Position numbers and translations under genes: made by a program | Part shown: positions 8,583 to 17,501 of the stretch, piece by piece | How the letters are laid out: each line of letters starts with the position of its first letter | Numbering within the stretch: the stretch's first letter is position 1 | Origin: Paenibacillus assamensis DSM 18201 | Lineage (GTDB): Bacteria > Bacillota > Bacilli > Paenibacillales > Paenibacillaceae | Length of the DNA: 64,000 bases | Direction of reading: 5' to 3' | NCBI RefSeq assembly: GCF_000422445.1 | Contig: NZ_KE383839.1 | Location: 128,321 to 192,320 of the forward strand | The notes under the pieces: generated by a model | Told to the model about the DNA's origin: nothing | The model's input: the letters and a program-made list of their open reading frames with translations, nothing else | Database searches by the model: none

Positions 8583-8625
8583 AAAGAGAATTATCATTTC
8601 GTGTAGAAAGAGATTCTCTTTTTTT
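8583..8625 (+). terminator. Orphan terminator-like hairpin
   Basis: AAAGAGAAT (8583-8591) pairs with ATTCTCTTT (8613-8621), followed by a run of seven T. It ends a transcript for which I see no coding gene, so a short non-coding RNA starting after 8465 is possible but unproved. Confidence 0.55.
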
Positions 8626-8689
8626 ATTGTCGAATAGATTAGTAGAACGAAACTATGAGTATGCATCAGCTGACAAAAAAAATTAAATA

Positions 8690-8719
8690 GTGACAACAAG
8701 CCGTCTATCAAATTATAAT
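8690..8719 (+). promoter_or_regulatory. SigA-type promoter for the chitinase
   Basis: GTGACA (8690-8695) and TATAAT (8714-8719) are separated by 18 bases. The -10 is a consensus match and the -35 differs by one base. It gives a leader of about 190 bases before the chitinase start. Confidence 0.55.
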
Positions 8720-8917
8720 ACAAGTGTTATCTAATATATGGAAATGGGAGGGATATGACGTACGCTTTGTCTCGTTTTAACGGTATTTTTGTAAGCGCTC
8801 TATTTATTGGCGATCAGAATCTAGCATTCGACTTTTTCAGCAGGTATCGCAGCTTTGTTCTGTATGAAACCATCTAGAATGTGCGGAGAGAAACCAAAAA
8901 TGTAGAGGAGGCTCATT

Positions 8918-10582
8918 ATGAAATCGAAGAAACAATTATTACAACGTAAACATATGGTGCGTAATATTAGTGCAGTACTTGGTGCAGCTATGATCGTATC
9001 TACTCCAGTTGCAGGAGGAGCAGTGTATGCAGCATCGAGCAATTCCTTCGCTGTAGCTCAAGTTACGGTACCTGCATGGAATGCGAGCACTGCCTATACT
9101 GGAGGGGCCAAAGTAAGTTACAATGGTAAAATTTATGAAGCAAAATGGTGGACGCAGGGCGAAAATCCTGAAACTTCTAGTGTGTGGAAACTAGTAACCA
9201 CTGAGCCAAACCCAGGTGGTGGAACGGATACAGTTGCTCCGAGCGTACCAGCAGGACTTGTATCTTCAAACCCAACTTCAACATCTCTCACCTTGTCTTG
9301 GACTGCATCTACCGATAATGTTGGCGTTTCCAAATACGATATTTTTAGAAATGCGGTCAAAGTAGGCTCCTCAACGACAACTTCCTATACAGACACTGGC
9401 TTGACAGCTAATACGGCTTATAGTTATACAGTTAAAGCATTGGATGCCGCTGGCAATGCTTCAGCTGCAAGCACAGCGCTATCAGCAACCACATCGAATA
9501 CCGGAAATGGAGAAGGACCACTCCTGCCAGTTGGTGGCAGCCGTGTCATTACGGATCAGCAAATTCAACAAACGTGGGGTGGCATTGATCCACAGTATTC
9601 CCCAGATCAAGCGGCCCAAGCTGTAAATGCTGCTCTTCCTAGAACCGAATATGAAACGTTGTTCCCATTGCGTACAGGTACGCCAGGATGGCATCAAAAA
9701 GCAGCAGGCAAACCTTACTACAAACCGGGACAAACGGACTACTACTCCTATGATAATTTGATTGCAGCTGTTCGTGATGTTGCGAACATTAAGTACAAAG
9801 AAGTCTACCGTGGACCTAGCAACTGGACGAAGCAAATTTGGCGTTTGGACAAGACTACAAAGACAGAAACACTTTTGTTTGAAGAAAAAGAGTTCAACGC
9901 AGAGTGGAATATCGGTAAGCCAACACGTTCCAGAATCATTGATTTTGGTACGTTCTTAAAAGAAGGAACGGAAGTGAACCGTAAGCGTGAGCTTGCTGCT
10001 TTCCTAGCGAATATTTCACATGAAACAGGTGGCGGCTGGCCAGGTGCTCCAGGTGGAGAACTAAGTTGGGCACTATTCTTTAACGAAGAAGTTGCTTATG
10101 TGAACGGTCAAGGCGGAATCGGATATGTGCAAAGCAATAGTGACTATCCACCAGTGGCAGGCAAATCTTATCATGGTCGCGGTCCAATTCAGTTGAGCTG
10201 GAACTACAACTATGGCTTGATCGGTTCCATTATTTTCGGTAATAAAAATGTATTGCTGAATAACCCTGAGAAGATTACAGACGATGGACGACTTGGCTTT
10301 ATGACAGCTATTTTGTTCTGGATGACACCGCAAGATCCTAAGCCTTCTTGCCACGATATTATCGTTGGCAACTATGTACCGACAGCAGCGCAGCTTGCTA
10401 AAGGACTTGTGCCTGGATTTGGCGCTACGATTATGGTTATTAATGGAGCACAAGAAGGTAACCGCGATGAGTCGGATGTTCGTGTAGGCCGCCGTGTAGC
10501 TCACTATATCGAAATTACGGGTCGTGCTGGTGTTAACATTCAAGGCGAGAAGTTAAATACACTTGGTATGCAGGCATTTTAA
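8918..10582 (+). CDS. Secreted GH19 chitinase with CBM5/12 and FnIII domains
   Basis: Hydrolyses beta-1,4-linked N-acetylglucosamine in chitin outside the cell. The 554 residues run in order: basic signal peptide with likely cleavage after VYA (residue 38); chitin-binding CBM5/12 (about 52-93, PAWNASTAYTGGAKVSYNG and AKWW); fibronectin III (about 105-191, VAPSVPAGL to ATTS); then the GH19 lysozyme-fold catalytic domain (about 200-554). HETGGG carries the probable catalytic acid E369, and YHGRGPIQLSWNYNYG (418 onward) is the GH19 signature. The ATG follows GAGGAGG by 6 bases. GH19 is less common than GH18 in Firmicutes. It is monocistronic, with its own promoter and terminator. Confidence 0.95.
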   Translation: MKSKKQLLQRKHMVRNISAVLGAAMIVSTPVAGGAVYAASSNSFAVAQVTVPAWNASTAYTGGAKVSYNGKIYEAKWWTQGENPETSSVWKLVTTEPNPGGGTDTVAPSVPAGLVSSNPTSTSLTLSWTASTDNVGVSKYDIFRNAVKVGSSTTTSYTDTGLTANTAYSYTVKALDAAGNASAASTALSATTSNTGNGEGPLLPVGGSRVITDQQIQQTWGGIDPQYSPDQAAQAVNAALPRTEYETLFPLRTGTPGWHQKAAGKPYYKPGQTDYYSYDNLIAAVRDVANIKYKEVYRGPSNWTKQIWRLDKTTKTETLLFEEKEFNAEWNIGKPTRSRIIDFGTFLKEGTEVNRKRELAAFLANISHETGGGWPGAPGGELSWALFFNEEVAYVNGQGGIGYVQSNSDYPPVAGKSYHGRGPIQLSWNYNYGLIGSIIFGNKNVLLNNPEKITDDGRLGFMTAILFWMTPQDPKPSCHDIIVGNYVPTAAQLAKGLVPGFGATIMVINGAQEGNRDESDVRVGRRVAHYIEITGRAGVNIQGEKLNTLGMQAF

Positions 10583-10605
10583 ACGATTATTTACATGAAC
10601 GAGAG

Positions 10606-10627
10606 CGACGGGGAAACCCGTCGTTTT
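10606..10627 (+). terminator. Chitinase terminator
   Basis: Stem CGACGGG (10606-10612) pairs with CCCGTCG (10617-10623) and is followed by a short T-run, 23 bases after the chitinase stop. Confidence 0.8.
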
Positions 10628-10672
10628 CATTTGCTTCAATTGGGTTCGTCAGTAGTAGACGTAAATAGCAGC

Positions 10673-10709
10673 AAAAATAAGCGAGGAAGCTGTGATTAGC
10701 TCCTCGCTT
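10673..10709 (-). terminator. Terminator for the acyltransferase gene
   Basis: AAGCGAGGA (10679-10687) pairs with TCCTCGCTT (10701-10709), extended by an inner GCT/AGC. On the minus strand the stem is followed by ATTTTTGC, so it serves the minus-strand acyltransferase. Confidence 0.8.
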
Positions 10710-10738
10710 AAACTCGTTCATTAAATTAGCAAGTATGA

Positions 10739-11902
10739 TTACATCGTTGCTGAAGTAGATTTGTTTGTTTCGGTTTTGGATCGCGCTCTTCTCAAGCCAG
10801 TCATCATATGCCCCATAGGCAGTTTGGACAATACATAAGTTAACATGACGGATAAGAACGAAGCGATGATAAAGGCAATAATTGTTCGCAAGGTTACATT
10901 GATATAATTAGCAAAGTAGTCAGGCAGCCAATAAGATAGTCCTAACACAAAGGCATGGACGAGATATGCACCGTAAGAATAATGACTAACAAACGTAACG
11001 ACACGACGGGTACGACTATTCGCAACACTGCTTATACGCATACAGAATAAATACGTAGCAAATACGGAGCTAACTAAAAATAGCGCCGTGACAGGCCTTA
11101 GCAGCAGCAATTGGCTATATTCTGTTTTCAGTGCTGGAACAATCTCGAAGCTTGAAATAGTACGATACGCCATAATAGTGCTAGTCAAAATAAATAAGGA
11201 ATATATCCATCCAGCATAGCGGCTTATCCATGCTCTCCAGCTTGTGATCGTCAGACCAGCCAATGCGCCAAGTGCAAAGTAATAGAAGAAGTTAAGTGCA
11301 TTTCGATCCGCATATTTAGTCAAAATAGGTGTAATCAATGGAATGTTCCAACGCGCAGCCGTTATATGAATCGGGTACGTCATCAATAGGATATAAGCGA
11401 TTGCCAATACTGAGAAAGTGATATAAACAGCAAGTGGTGTACGAACCCATCTCTTTGCTTGCATAATGATGAAGCGAGAAATAGGAAACGTAATGTACAG
11501 CTGAATAATCATGATTACATACCAAAGGTGGTAGGATGCTTTACCTGTCAGAAATACTTCTCCAAACCTATTAATCGCAGATAGTACGTCCATATGATTT
11601 TGAATTAGCAAATATACAAAAGACCAAAATAAGTACGGCACGATAATGTCACTAAACCGCTTCTTCATAAATGTCCAGTAATTCAGTCGACCATCGTAAT
11701 TATAAAATAGAACGAGCCCTGTTATAAAAATAAACATCGGTACGGCGAATTTAGTAACCAGCAGTAAAAAGGTGAAGGCAACACCATCTGCTAAATGAGC
11801 CTCAGGGACAAAAATGTAATGCCCGATAGAGTGCTGCAGGACGACAGCGAGAAAGGCAAAAGCTCTAATATAATGAATTTCTTCGATATGTTCTTTTTTC
11901 AT
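10739..11902 (-). CDS. Integral membrane acyltransferase (acyltransferase 3 family)
   Basis: A 387-residue protein with about ten hydrophobic helices. The N-terminal HYIRAFAFLAVVLQHSIGHY carries the R...H pattern of acyltransferase-3 proteins (OatA, IcaC-like), which O-acetylate or O-succinylate cell-envelope polysaccharides. The frame can extend to a GTG at 11935, but neither that nor the ATG at 11902 has a clear ribosome site. I chose the ATG because it starts just before the conserved first helix. No periplasmic SGNH domain is fused. The substrate polymer is unknown; the yda-like exopolysaccharide locus is 31 kb away and not obviously linked. Confidence 0.85.
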   Translation of the reverse strand: MKKEHIEEIHYIRAFAFLAVVLQHSIGHYIFVPEAHLADGVAFTFLLLVTKFAVPMFIFITGLVLFYNYDGRLNYWTFMKKRFSDIIVPYLFWSFVYLLIQNHMDVLSAINRFGEVFLTGKASYHLWYVIMIIQLYITFPISRFIIMQAKRWVRTPLAVYITFSVLAIAYILLMTYPIHITAARWNIPLITPILTKYADRNALNFFYYFALGALAGLTITSWRAWISRYAGWIYSLFILTSTIMAYRTISSFEIVPALKTEYSQLLLLRPVTALFLVSSVFATYLFCMRISSVANSRTRRVVTFVSHYSYGAYLVHAFVLGLSYWLPDYFANYINVTLRTIIAFIIASFLSVMLTYVLSKLPMGHMMTGLRRARSKTETNKSTSATM

Positions 11903-12121
11903 TGTTTCATTATAGCTAGAAATGCGATTTGACACTAGGTGAATTTTTGGTATCGCTACGTTTATTTACGTTGTCCACCTAGTGATTAAGTTACTTGTTG
12001 ACAGTATGAGCTTGAAAAATAATTGAAGAGATTTTCACTTCTTATATGGAGTGTGTGAGTGTATACAAGTTCTGTTATAGATTGACGAATAGGGGGCAGT
12101 GTGATAGGTTAAAATCGACAA

Positions 12122-12136
12122 TGATAATCATTATCA
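12122..12136. promoter_or_regulatory. Fur box before the AraC/FecB regulator
   Basis: TGATAATCATTATCA is a perfect match to the Bacillus 7-1-7 Fur core. It lies 64 bases before the regulator start, so the regulator should be derepressed when iron is low. Confidence 0.9.
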
Positions 12137-12199
12137 ATTAATTATTGTTCATGTGCTTTTTTATTCTTGCAATTGATCATATTGATGGGGTGGTTCTGC

Positions 12200-13417
12200 G
12201 TGAGTTCACAAATAGAGTTACAACTAGACAGAAGCTCATTTGCTTCAGGCGACAGCCGAAAAACGAGTTTAATAGAAGTAAAAGCATTTATCGATGAGCA
12301 TTTTGACGAACCAATTTCGATTGGATTGTTGGCAGAGATGGCTAATGTGTGTCCGAAATACTTTGTTGATTTATTCAAAAAAACATTTGGCCAAAGCACA
12401 ATGGATTATGTTACGAACGTCCGTATTAATCATGCGAAACGATATTTAGCCGAAACAGACTGCTTGCTGCGCGACATCGCAGTCAAAGTAGGATATAAAG
12501 ATGAATTCTATTTTAGTCGTAAATTCAAGAAAGAAGTCGGCATTTCACCATCTGATTTTGCCAAAAATACTCGCAGAGTGATTGCGACTTGTTCTTCCTC
12601 CGTTATTGGACAACTGCTGCCTTTGAACGTAATGCCTGTAGTAGCACCACTTGATGCAAAGTGGACACCATTTTATTACAATGTTTACCACTCCGAGATC
12701 AAATCCCACTTAAAGCTCACTGCACCATATCACGATAGTAGTTTTGAAGAAAATGCAGATAGATTGTTTCAAGCCAAACCTGACGCCATTATTGGAACGG
12801 ATCATCTATCAACAGACCAAATTAGCAAGCTTGAGCATATTGCTCCTTCGCTTATTGTTCCAGCCCACGCAGGATGGAGAGAGCAGTTGACGATGATAGC
12901 TGCGTTTTTAAATAAAGAAGAGCAAGCCCAGCGGTGGATCGAGCAATATGAACAACGAGTTCAATATGCTCGCTCGCAAATTGAACAAGTAGTAGGTCAG
13001 GAAAGCGTTTTGACGCTGCGTATATTTGGGTCCAGCATTCATGTGTACAGCAATCGTGGTTTAGAGGAGGTACTTTACGAAGACTTGCAGCTGGAACCTG
13101 CTTGTAGCATAAGCGTTAGGAACAATCAGCAGATTACAATTACGAAGCTGCTGCAGTGCAATCCGGATCGCATATTTGTTGCGGTATGTCCAGAAGCTTC
13201 TTCTCGTAGATACTGGCTTGGATTGCAGCATTCTACCGAATGGAGAAAGCTAAAATCGGTTGCGAATCGCCATGTATATATGATTTCTTCTGATCCGTGG
13301 TTTGAATACTCTGCCCTTGCTATTAGCAGGATGCTTGATGAAGCGTTGCTCCTCTTTACAGGAAATTGTCCAAATGCACTTCTGGATAAAAGCCATGGTG
13401 TATCGTTTGGTACCTAA
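12200..13417 (+). CDS. AraC-type activator fused to a FecB-like siderophore-binding domain (Btr-like)
   Basis: Probable cytoplasmic activator of the siderophore genes that senses the ferri-siderophore directly. Of 405 residues, about 22-122 hold the two AraC helix-turn-helix units (ISIGLLAEMANVCPKYFVDL and DIAVKVGYKDEFYFSRKFKK). About 130-405 are a periplasmic-binding-protein fold without a signal peptide. This resembles Bacillus Btr (YbbB), which binds bacillibactin and activates feuABC. Here no separate N-terminal AraC domain precedes the helix-turn-helix. I chose GTG 12200, preceded by ATGGGGTGG; a start at ATG 12185 is possible. A perfect Fur box lies upstream and the binding-protein gene follows. 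Confidence 0.88.
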   Translation: MSSQIELQLDRSSFASGDSRKTSLIEVKAFIDEHFDEPISIGLLAEMANVCPKYFVDLFKKTFGQSTMDYVTNVRINHAKRYLAETDCLLRDIAVKVGYKDEFYFSRKFKKEVGISPSDFAKNTRRVIATCSSSVIGQLLPLNVMPVVAPLDAKWTPFYYNVYHSEIKSHLKLTAPYHDSSFEENADRLFQAKPDAIIGTDHLSTDQISKLEHIAPSLIVPAHAGWREQLTMIAAFLNKEEQAQRWIEQYEQRVQYARSQIEQVVGQESVLTLRIFGSSIHVYSNRGLEEVLYEDLQLEPACSISVRNNQQITITKLLQCNPDRIFVAVCPEASSRRYWLGLQHSTEWRKLKSVANRHVYMISSDPWFEYSALAISRMLDEALLLFTGNCPNALLDKSHGVSFGT

Positions 13418-13434
13418 TATATACTCGACTTAAT

Positions 13435-13449
13435 TGAGAATTATTATCA
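13435..13449. promoter_or_regulatory. Fur box before the siderophore operon
   Basis: TGAGAATTATTATCA matches the 7-1-7 Fur core at 13 of 14 non-central positions. It lies 13 bases before the start of the binding-lipoprotein gene and likely controls the whole operon to the exporter. Confidence 0.8.
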
Positions 13450-13462
13450 AAGAGGGAGATGA

Positions 13463-14494
13463 ATGGTGTTGAACAGCTTTTCTAAAGGAAGAATCGCTTG
13501 GAGGACACGGGTATCCGTAATCGTGTGCTCTGCAATTATAGCTGGCTTGTTGGCAGGCTGTGGAGATAGCACAAGCAAAGAAGATGGATCTGCCAAGCAT
13601 TCGAGTTCGAATGTATCCTCCACTGAAGTTGCTCCTGCTGGGCAGCAAAGCGCTGCGTCTAGTGAGCGAACGATAACTGATGAACTTGGCAATGAAGTTA
13701 AGCTGCCAGCAGAGGTGAAGAGTGTCTTTGCTCCGAACATGGAGGATTCGTTAGTTGCATTGGGCGTGAGCCCTGTTGCGCAATGGTCGAATGGAAAGCT
13801 GGGTCATTTTTATTTGCAAGATCAGTTGAAGGATGTGCTTAAGATTGACCACTCAGGAGGGCTTCCTGGCCCTGAAGTATTATTGGCTCATAATCCTGAT
13901 CTTATCGTTTTGCATGCGGAGTCATATGCCAAGAACGGAGCATATGAGAATTATGCCAAAATTGCCCCGACGTATGTGTTCAAAAATGCTGCTGGAGATA
14001 TTGAGAAATCCCTAGTTACATTAGGAGATTTGCTCGGCAAGTCTAAAGAGGCAGAACAGGCTGTGCAAGCCTATAAGCAAAAAGTGAGTGTAGCAAAAGA
14101 AAAGCTGAGCAGCGTAGTTGGCGATAAAAAGGTTGCAGTTATCCGTTTTGCACCTCGGGGCGTCAGTTTGATGGGTGGCGAATATTTTTGTGGATATGCG
14201 CTGCATCAGGATTTGGGACTTGGGATGTCCAAGCTCGTTGAGAACAAAACGGCAGCCAATATTTCATTAGAAATACTGCCTGAATTGGATGCAGATTTCA
14301 TATTTGTCATCAATGCTTATGACCAAGGGACAGAGCGGATGACAGAAATGATGGCAAGCGATATTTGGAAGAGCATGCCTGCTGTCAAAAATGGTCATGT
14401 ATATGAAGTTAATAATCAGCATTGGCTCGGAAGCGGTCTTATTGCCTATGAAAAGATTGTTGACGATACGGTTCGATTACTAACGAGCAAATAG
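13463..14494 (+). CDS. Iron-siderophore ABC transporter substrate-binding lipoprotein
   Basis: Captures the ferric catecholate at the outer face of the membrane. The 343-residue protein has a basic N-terminus, a hydrophobic stretch and the lipobox LLAGC with Cys33 as the lipidation site. A FecB/TroA-type binding-protein fold follows (ITDELGNEVKLPAEVKSVFAPN near the start). The ATG follows AGAGGGAGA. It is the first gene of the dhb operon, directly under a Fur box, while the likely permease partners lie 15 kb downstream (29391 onward). It is comparable to FeuA of Bacillus. Ligand identity is inferred from the operon. Confidence 0.9.
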   Translation: MVLNSFSKGRIAWRTRVSVIVCSAIIAGLLAGCGDSTSKEDGSAKHSSSNVSSTEVAPAGQQSAASSERTITDELGNEVKLPAEVKSVFAPNMEDSLVALGVSPVAQWSNGKLGHFYLQDQLKDVLKIDHSGGLPGPEVLLAHNPDLIVLHAESYAKNGAYENYAKIAPTYVFKNAAGDIEKSLVTLGDLLGKSKEAEQAVQAYKQKVSVAKEKLSSVVGDKKVAVIRFAPRGVSLMGGEYFCGYALHQDLGLGMSKLVENKTAANISLEILPELDADFIFVINAYDQGTERMTEMMASDIWKSMPAVKNGHVYEVNNQHWLGSGLIAYEKIVDDTVRLLTSK

Positions 14495-14504
14495 GGAGGA
14501 TATC

Positions 14505-15347
14505 ATGAGCAACCGTACGGTTTCGATTGATATGATGCGTCGTAGATTGGAATTGCCTCGTGCAGAGCATTGGGTCATGCGTTCGCAGGCTGAACAGCGC
14601 ACATATCGCATTATTGTGGCACAACCACTGGGAGAAGCCCCACCATCAGGATACCCGGTTATTTATATGTTAGATGGAAATTGTGTGTTAAACACAATGG
14701 TAGAAGCTTTACGCTTGCAATGCCGTCGTCCGGAAAAAACAGGTGTTGTTCCTGCGGTCATCGTTGGAATAGGGTATGAGACGGAGAGTCAGTTCTCACC
14801 GGATCGTTTCTATGATTATACGCCGTTTCCGAACACGAGCATTTTGAACAAATCAGATGGATCTCCTTTGCCGCAACAGGGTGGTGCTGAGGCTTTCCTG
14901 AAATTTGTAGAGGAAGAAGTGAAGCCTCAAATCGAAAGTGAATTCAACATTGATCGCAATCGGCAGGCGTTATTTGGCCATTCGCTTGGTGGATTGTTCA
15001 CTTTGTATGCCATGTTTAGCAGGCCGCATGCCTTTCAATATTATATTGCAGGCAGCCCGTCTATTCATTGGAATAAAGAATATTTGCAGGAGCTGGAACA
15101 AAACTTTAGTGCTCGAGTAAAGGAAGAGCCGCATCGCATACGATTGATGCTTGGTGCGGGCGAGCTGGAAAAAATGCATGTGGCAGGCAATTGCGCGAAA
15201 GCATGTCAGCTCTCTGAGCGTCTGGCATTATTGTCGGATTATGGTGTTCATGCGGAATATAAGGAGTTTGAAGGAGAGGGCCATGTATCGGTGCTGCCGG
15301 TTCTGATCGCCCGAGCATTGCGATTTGCGTTGCATCCTGAACATTAA
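14505..15347 (+). CDS. besA: Ferri-siderophore esterase, alpha/beta hydrolase (BesA/Fes-like)
   Basis: Hydrolyses the trilactone backbone of the imported ferric catecholate siderophore so that iron can be released in the cytoplasm. The 280-residue protein has no signal peptide. It shows the esterase D fold start (YPVIYMLDGNCVLNTM) and the nucleophile elbow GHSLGG with Ser160; the late EGEGHVSVLP likely carries the catalytic His. Similar in size and layout to Bacillus BesA. It starts 10 bases after the lipoprotein gene with AGGGAGG before the ATG, and overlaps no gene. Placement inside a dhb operon supports the call. Confidence 0.88.
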   Translation: MSNRTVSIDMMRRRLELPRAEHWVMRSQAEQRTYRIIVAQPLGEAPPSGYPVIYMLDGNCVLNTMVEALRLQCRRPEKTGVVPAVIVGIGYETESQFSPDRFYDYTPFPNTSILNKSDGSPLPQQGGAEAFLKFVEEEVKPQIESEFNIDRNRQALFGHSLGGLFTLYAMFSRPHAFQYYIAGSPSIHWNKEYLQELEQNFSARVKEEPHRIRLMLGAGELEKMHVAGNCAKACQLSERLALLSDYGVHAEYKEFEGEGHVSVLPVLIARALRFALHPEH

Positions 15348-15360
15348 GGAGGTTTCAGCA

Positions 15361-16146
15361 GTGTATTATCCATGCATGGAAGGGAAAGTTGCACTTGTCA
15401 CTGGTGCCGCGCAAGGTATCGGTGAAGCAGTAGTGCGGGCTCTTGCTGAACAAGGTGCAAGGATAGCGGTTGTAGATCGGAACGAGGCTGGATTGCGCAG
15501 CCTCGTCGTTGATCTAACAGAAGTTGGAGCTAAAGTGCTCGGCTATAAGGTCGATGTAGGAAGAAGTTCTGAAGTTGAGGCTATTGTCGGACAAGTTGAG
15601 CGAGATCTAGGTCCGATTGACATGTTGATAAATGTGGCGGGTGTGCTGCGAATGGGCGCCATCGAGTCACTGAGCGACGAGGACTGGCAATCTCACTTTA
15701 CAGTTAATACAAATGGCGTATTTTACGCTTCCCGAGCTGTGGTACGTCGTATGGCAACCCGCCAATCAGGAGCTATCGTAACGGTTAGTTCGAATGCTTC
15801 TAAAGTTCCTCGTACGCAAATGTCTGCTTATGTAGCATCAAAGGCGGCATCGACGATGTTCACGAAGTGCTTGGCACTGGAGTACGCCAAGGACAACATA
15901 CGATGCAATGTAGTATCGCCTGGCTCAACGGACACAGAGATGCAGCGTCTGTTGTGGAAAGATGAGAATGGAGCACAGCCGATTATTGATGGTTCCTCGG
16001 AATCGTATAGAGTGGGCATACCACTAGGCAAGATTGCAACTCCTGCTGATATTGCAGCTTCCGTTCTTTTCCTCCTTTCTTCTCGTGCAGGACATATTAC
16101 GATGCATGATGTTTGTGTGGATGGTGGCGCTACTTTAGGCTGTTGA
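15361..16146 (+). CDS. dhbA: 2,3-dihydro-2,3-dihydroxybenzoate dehydrogenase
   Basis: Oxidises 2,3-dihydro-2,3-dihydroxybenzoate to 2,3-dihydroxybenzoate with NAD+, the last step of the catecholate precursor. The 261-residue classical SDR has the cofactor loop TGAAQGIG (residues 14-21) and active-site Y157-x3-K161 in SAYVASK, and ends in DVCVDGGATLG. Length equals typical DhbA/EntA. The GTG at 15361 is preceded by a perfect AAGGAGGT; the frame runs on upstream into the esterase gene, where no ribosome site fits. It is the first of four dihydroxybenzoate genes in Bacillus dhbACEBF order. Confidence 0.95.
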   Translation: MYYPCMEGKVALVTGAAQGIGEAVVRALAEQGARIAVVDRNEAGLRSLVVDLTEVGAKVLGYKVDVGRSSEVEAIVGQVERDLGPIDMLINVAGVLRMGAIESLSDEDWQSHFTVNTNGVFYASRAVVRRMATRQSGAIVTVSSNASKVPRTQMSAYVASKAASTMFTKCLALEYAKDNIRCNVVSPGSTDTEMQRLLWKDENGAQPIIDGSSESYRVGIPLGKIATPADIAASVLFLLSSRAGHITMHDVCVDGGATLGC

Positions 16147-16155
16147 AGTAAAGCG

Positions 16156-16202
16156 ACGTTTTCGAGGTAGGCTGGAATTTCGGTAAAGACCTCGACAAAA
16201 CC
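16156..16202 (+). other. Hairpin between dhbA and dhbC
   Basis: GTTTTCGAGGT (starting near 16160) can pair with ACCTCG-ACAAAAC (ending near 16202) across a 20-base loop with a small bulge. There is no T-run. It lies in the only sizeable gap (104 bases) between the catechol synthesis genes and may mark an RNA processing or partial attenuation point. Confidence 0.35.
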
Positions 16203-16250
16203 CCATTTGATAAACTCATAAATTTCACATACAGGAAGGAGATTCTGATT

Positions 16251-17474
16251 ATGTTGAATGTTGAAACGCTCACCGTTGCTGATGCCGAGCAACTGATTAA
16301 ACAATATCGAACAGGCTCGTCTTTCTTCTTCTCCTCACCACGAAAAACGTTGTTAACCCAAGGCGAATATGCAAGACTATCCTATCCGACAGGTTCTGAG
16401 TCCAAATCACTGCCACAACGCGTAGCAGAACTGCTGGAGACAGCAAAACGAGCAGGGCGAACGCAATCGATCGTCGTAGGCGCGATACCTTTCCATGCGG
16501 ACAAGCCAGCGCATCTGTTCATACCAGGTGCTGTCGAAATGTATGATGCTCTAAAATTTGCATCAGATCGGGCACCAGAAAGGCCGCAAATATCCAATTA
16601 TCAAGTACAGCCTGTCCCAGAGCCAGAACAATTCAAGCATGGTGTCAATCGATTGTTAGAGCTCTTTCGTGAAGGTGTGCTTCAAAAAGCAGTGCTCTCC
16701 CGAACGCTGCATATATCTTTACCTCAAGCTTTGCAAATTCCCCAATTGTTAGCTCATTTAGCTTTTTATCATTCCCATGGTTATACATTTGCCGTTCCAT
16801 TAGTGCCTGAGCAATCATCTTCATCGAATTCTGGTACTGTTTCCAATGAATCAGCTAGAACGCTAGTTGGGGCTAGCCCTGAGCTACTTGTAACGAAGAA
16901 GGGACTTCAAATTAAGGCTAATCCATTAGCAGGCTCTGCTGCACGCAGTAATGATCCAGTTGAAGATGAGCGGAGAGCTGCCGCATTATTGGCATCCACT
17001 AAAGATCGATATGAGCATGCCATCGTGATCGAAGCGGTTGCAAAAGCGCTTGGACCGTATTGCAGCAAACTGGAGGTTCCTTCAGAACCATCGCTTGTAC
17101 AAACGAAGGCTATGTGGCATCTTTCTACAGAATTAAATGGGGTATTGAAGGACGAATCGATTACATCACTTGACCTTGCTTTGGCGATGCATCCAACACC
17201 AGCCATATGCGGCACACCTACTGACTTGGCTAGAGACGTCATTCAGGAGATCGAGCCATTTGATCGTGGATTTTATACAGGTGCAGTTGGCTGGACGGAT
17301 GAAAATGGTGACGGTGAATGGGCTGTAACCATACGCTGTGCGGATACGGAAGGTCTATCAATGAAAGTGTACGCGGGAGCGGGAATTGTGGCAGCTTCTA
17401 GTGCTGAATCAGAGCTTGCCGAAACGTCGGCTAAGTTCCGTACCATGCTCGCTGCAATGGGCTTGAATGAATAA
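16251..17474 (+). CDS. dhbC: Isochorismate synthase
   Basis: Converts chorismate to isochorismate, the committed step from the shikimate pathway to 2,3-dihydroxybenzoate. The 407-residue protein has the chorismate-binding domain with KAVLSRTLHIS, ANPLAGSAARS, KDRYEHAIVIE, HPTPAICGTP and GFYTGAVGW, all conserved in DhbC/EntC/MenF. Length fits DhbC (about 400). The ATG follows AGGAAGGAG by 9 bases. Its siderophore context separates it from menaquinone MenF. Confidence 0.95.
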   Translation: MLNVETLTVADAEQLIKQYRTGSSFFFSSPRKTLLTQGEYARLSYPTGSESKSLPQRVAELLETAKRAGRTQSIVVGAIPFHADKPAHLFIPGAVEMYDALKFASDRAPERPQISNYQVQPVPEPEQFKHGVNRLLELFREGVLQKAVLSRTLHISLPQALQIPQLLAHLAFYHSHGYTFAVPLVPEQSSSSNSGTVSNESARTLVGASPELLVTKKGLQIKANPLAGSAARSNDPVEDERRAAALLASTKDRYEHAIVIEAVAKALGPYCSKLEVPSEPSLVQTKAMWHLSTELNGVLKDESITSLDLALAMHPTPAICGTPTDLARDVIQEIEPFDRGFYTGAVGWTDENGDGEWAVTIRCADTEGLSMKVYAGAGIVAASSAESELAETSAKFRTMLAAMGLNE

Positions 17475-17501
17475 GAGCCGTAGGACCTAGGAGGGGGATA
17501 C

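Larger units (their letters stand above)
8370..8917. other. Intergenic region with two terminators and the chitinase promoter
   Basis: This 548-base stretch has no convincing gene. It contains a terminator after the FMN reductase, a second terminator at 8583-8625 with no annotated gene before it, and a promoter-like pair ahead of the chitinase. A 40-codon frame at 8755-8877 exists, but its GGGAGGG is only two bases from the ATG and I do not call it. Confidence 0.6.

Noticed and set aside
8755-8877. 40-codon frame in the chitinase leader
   Set aside because: GGGAGGG is only two bases from the ATG and the product has no recognisable features.
15325-15360. Upstream extension of the dhbA frame
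   Set aside because: A perfect AAGGAGGT before GTG 15361 and family length fix the later start.
15828-16304. 158-codon minus-strand frame across dhbA and the dhbA-dhbC gap
   Set aside because: Overlaps the conserved dehydrogenase end; composition is that of a reverse-strand shadow.
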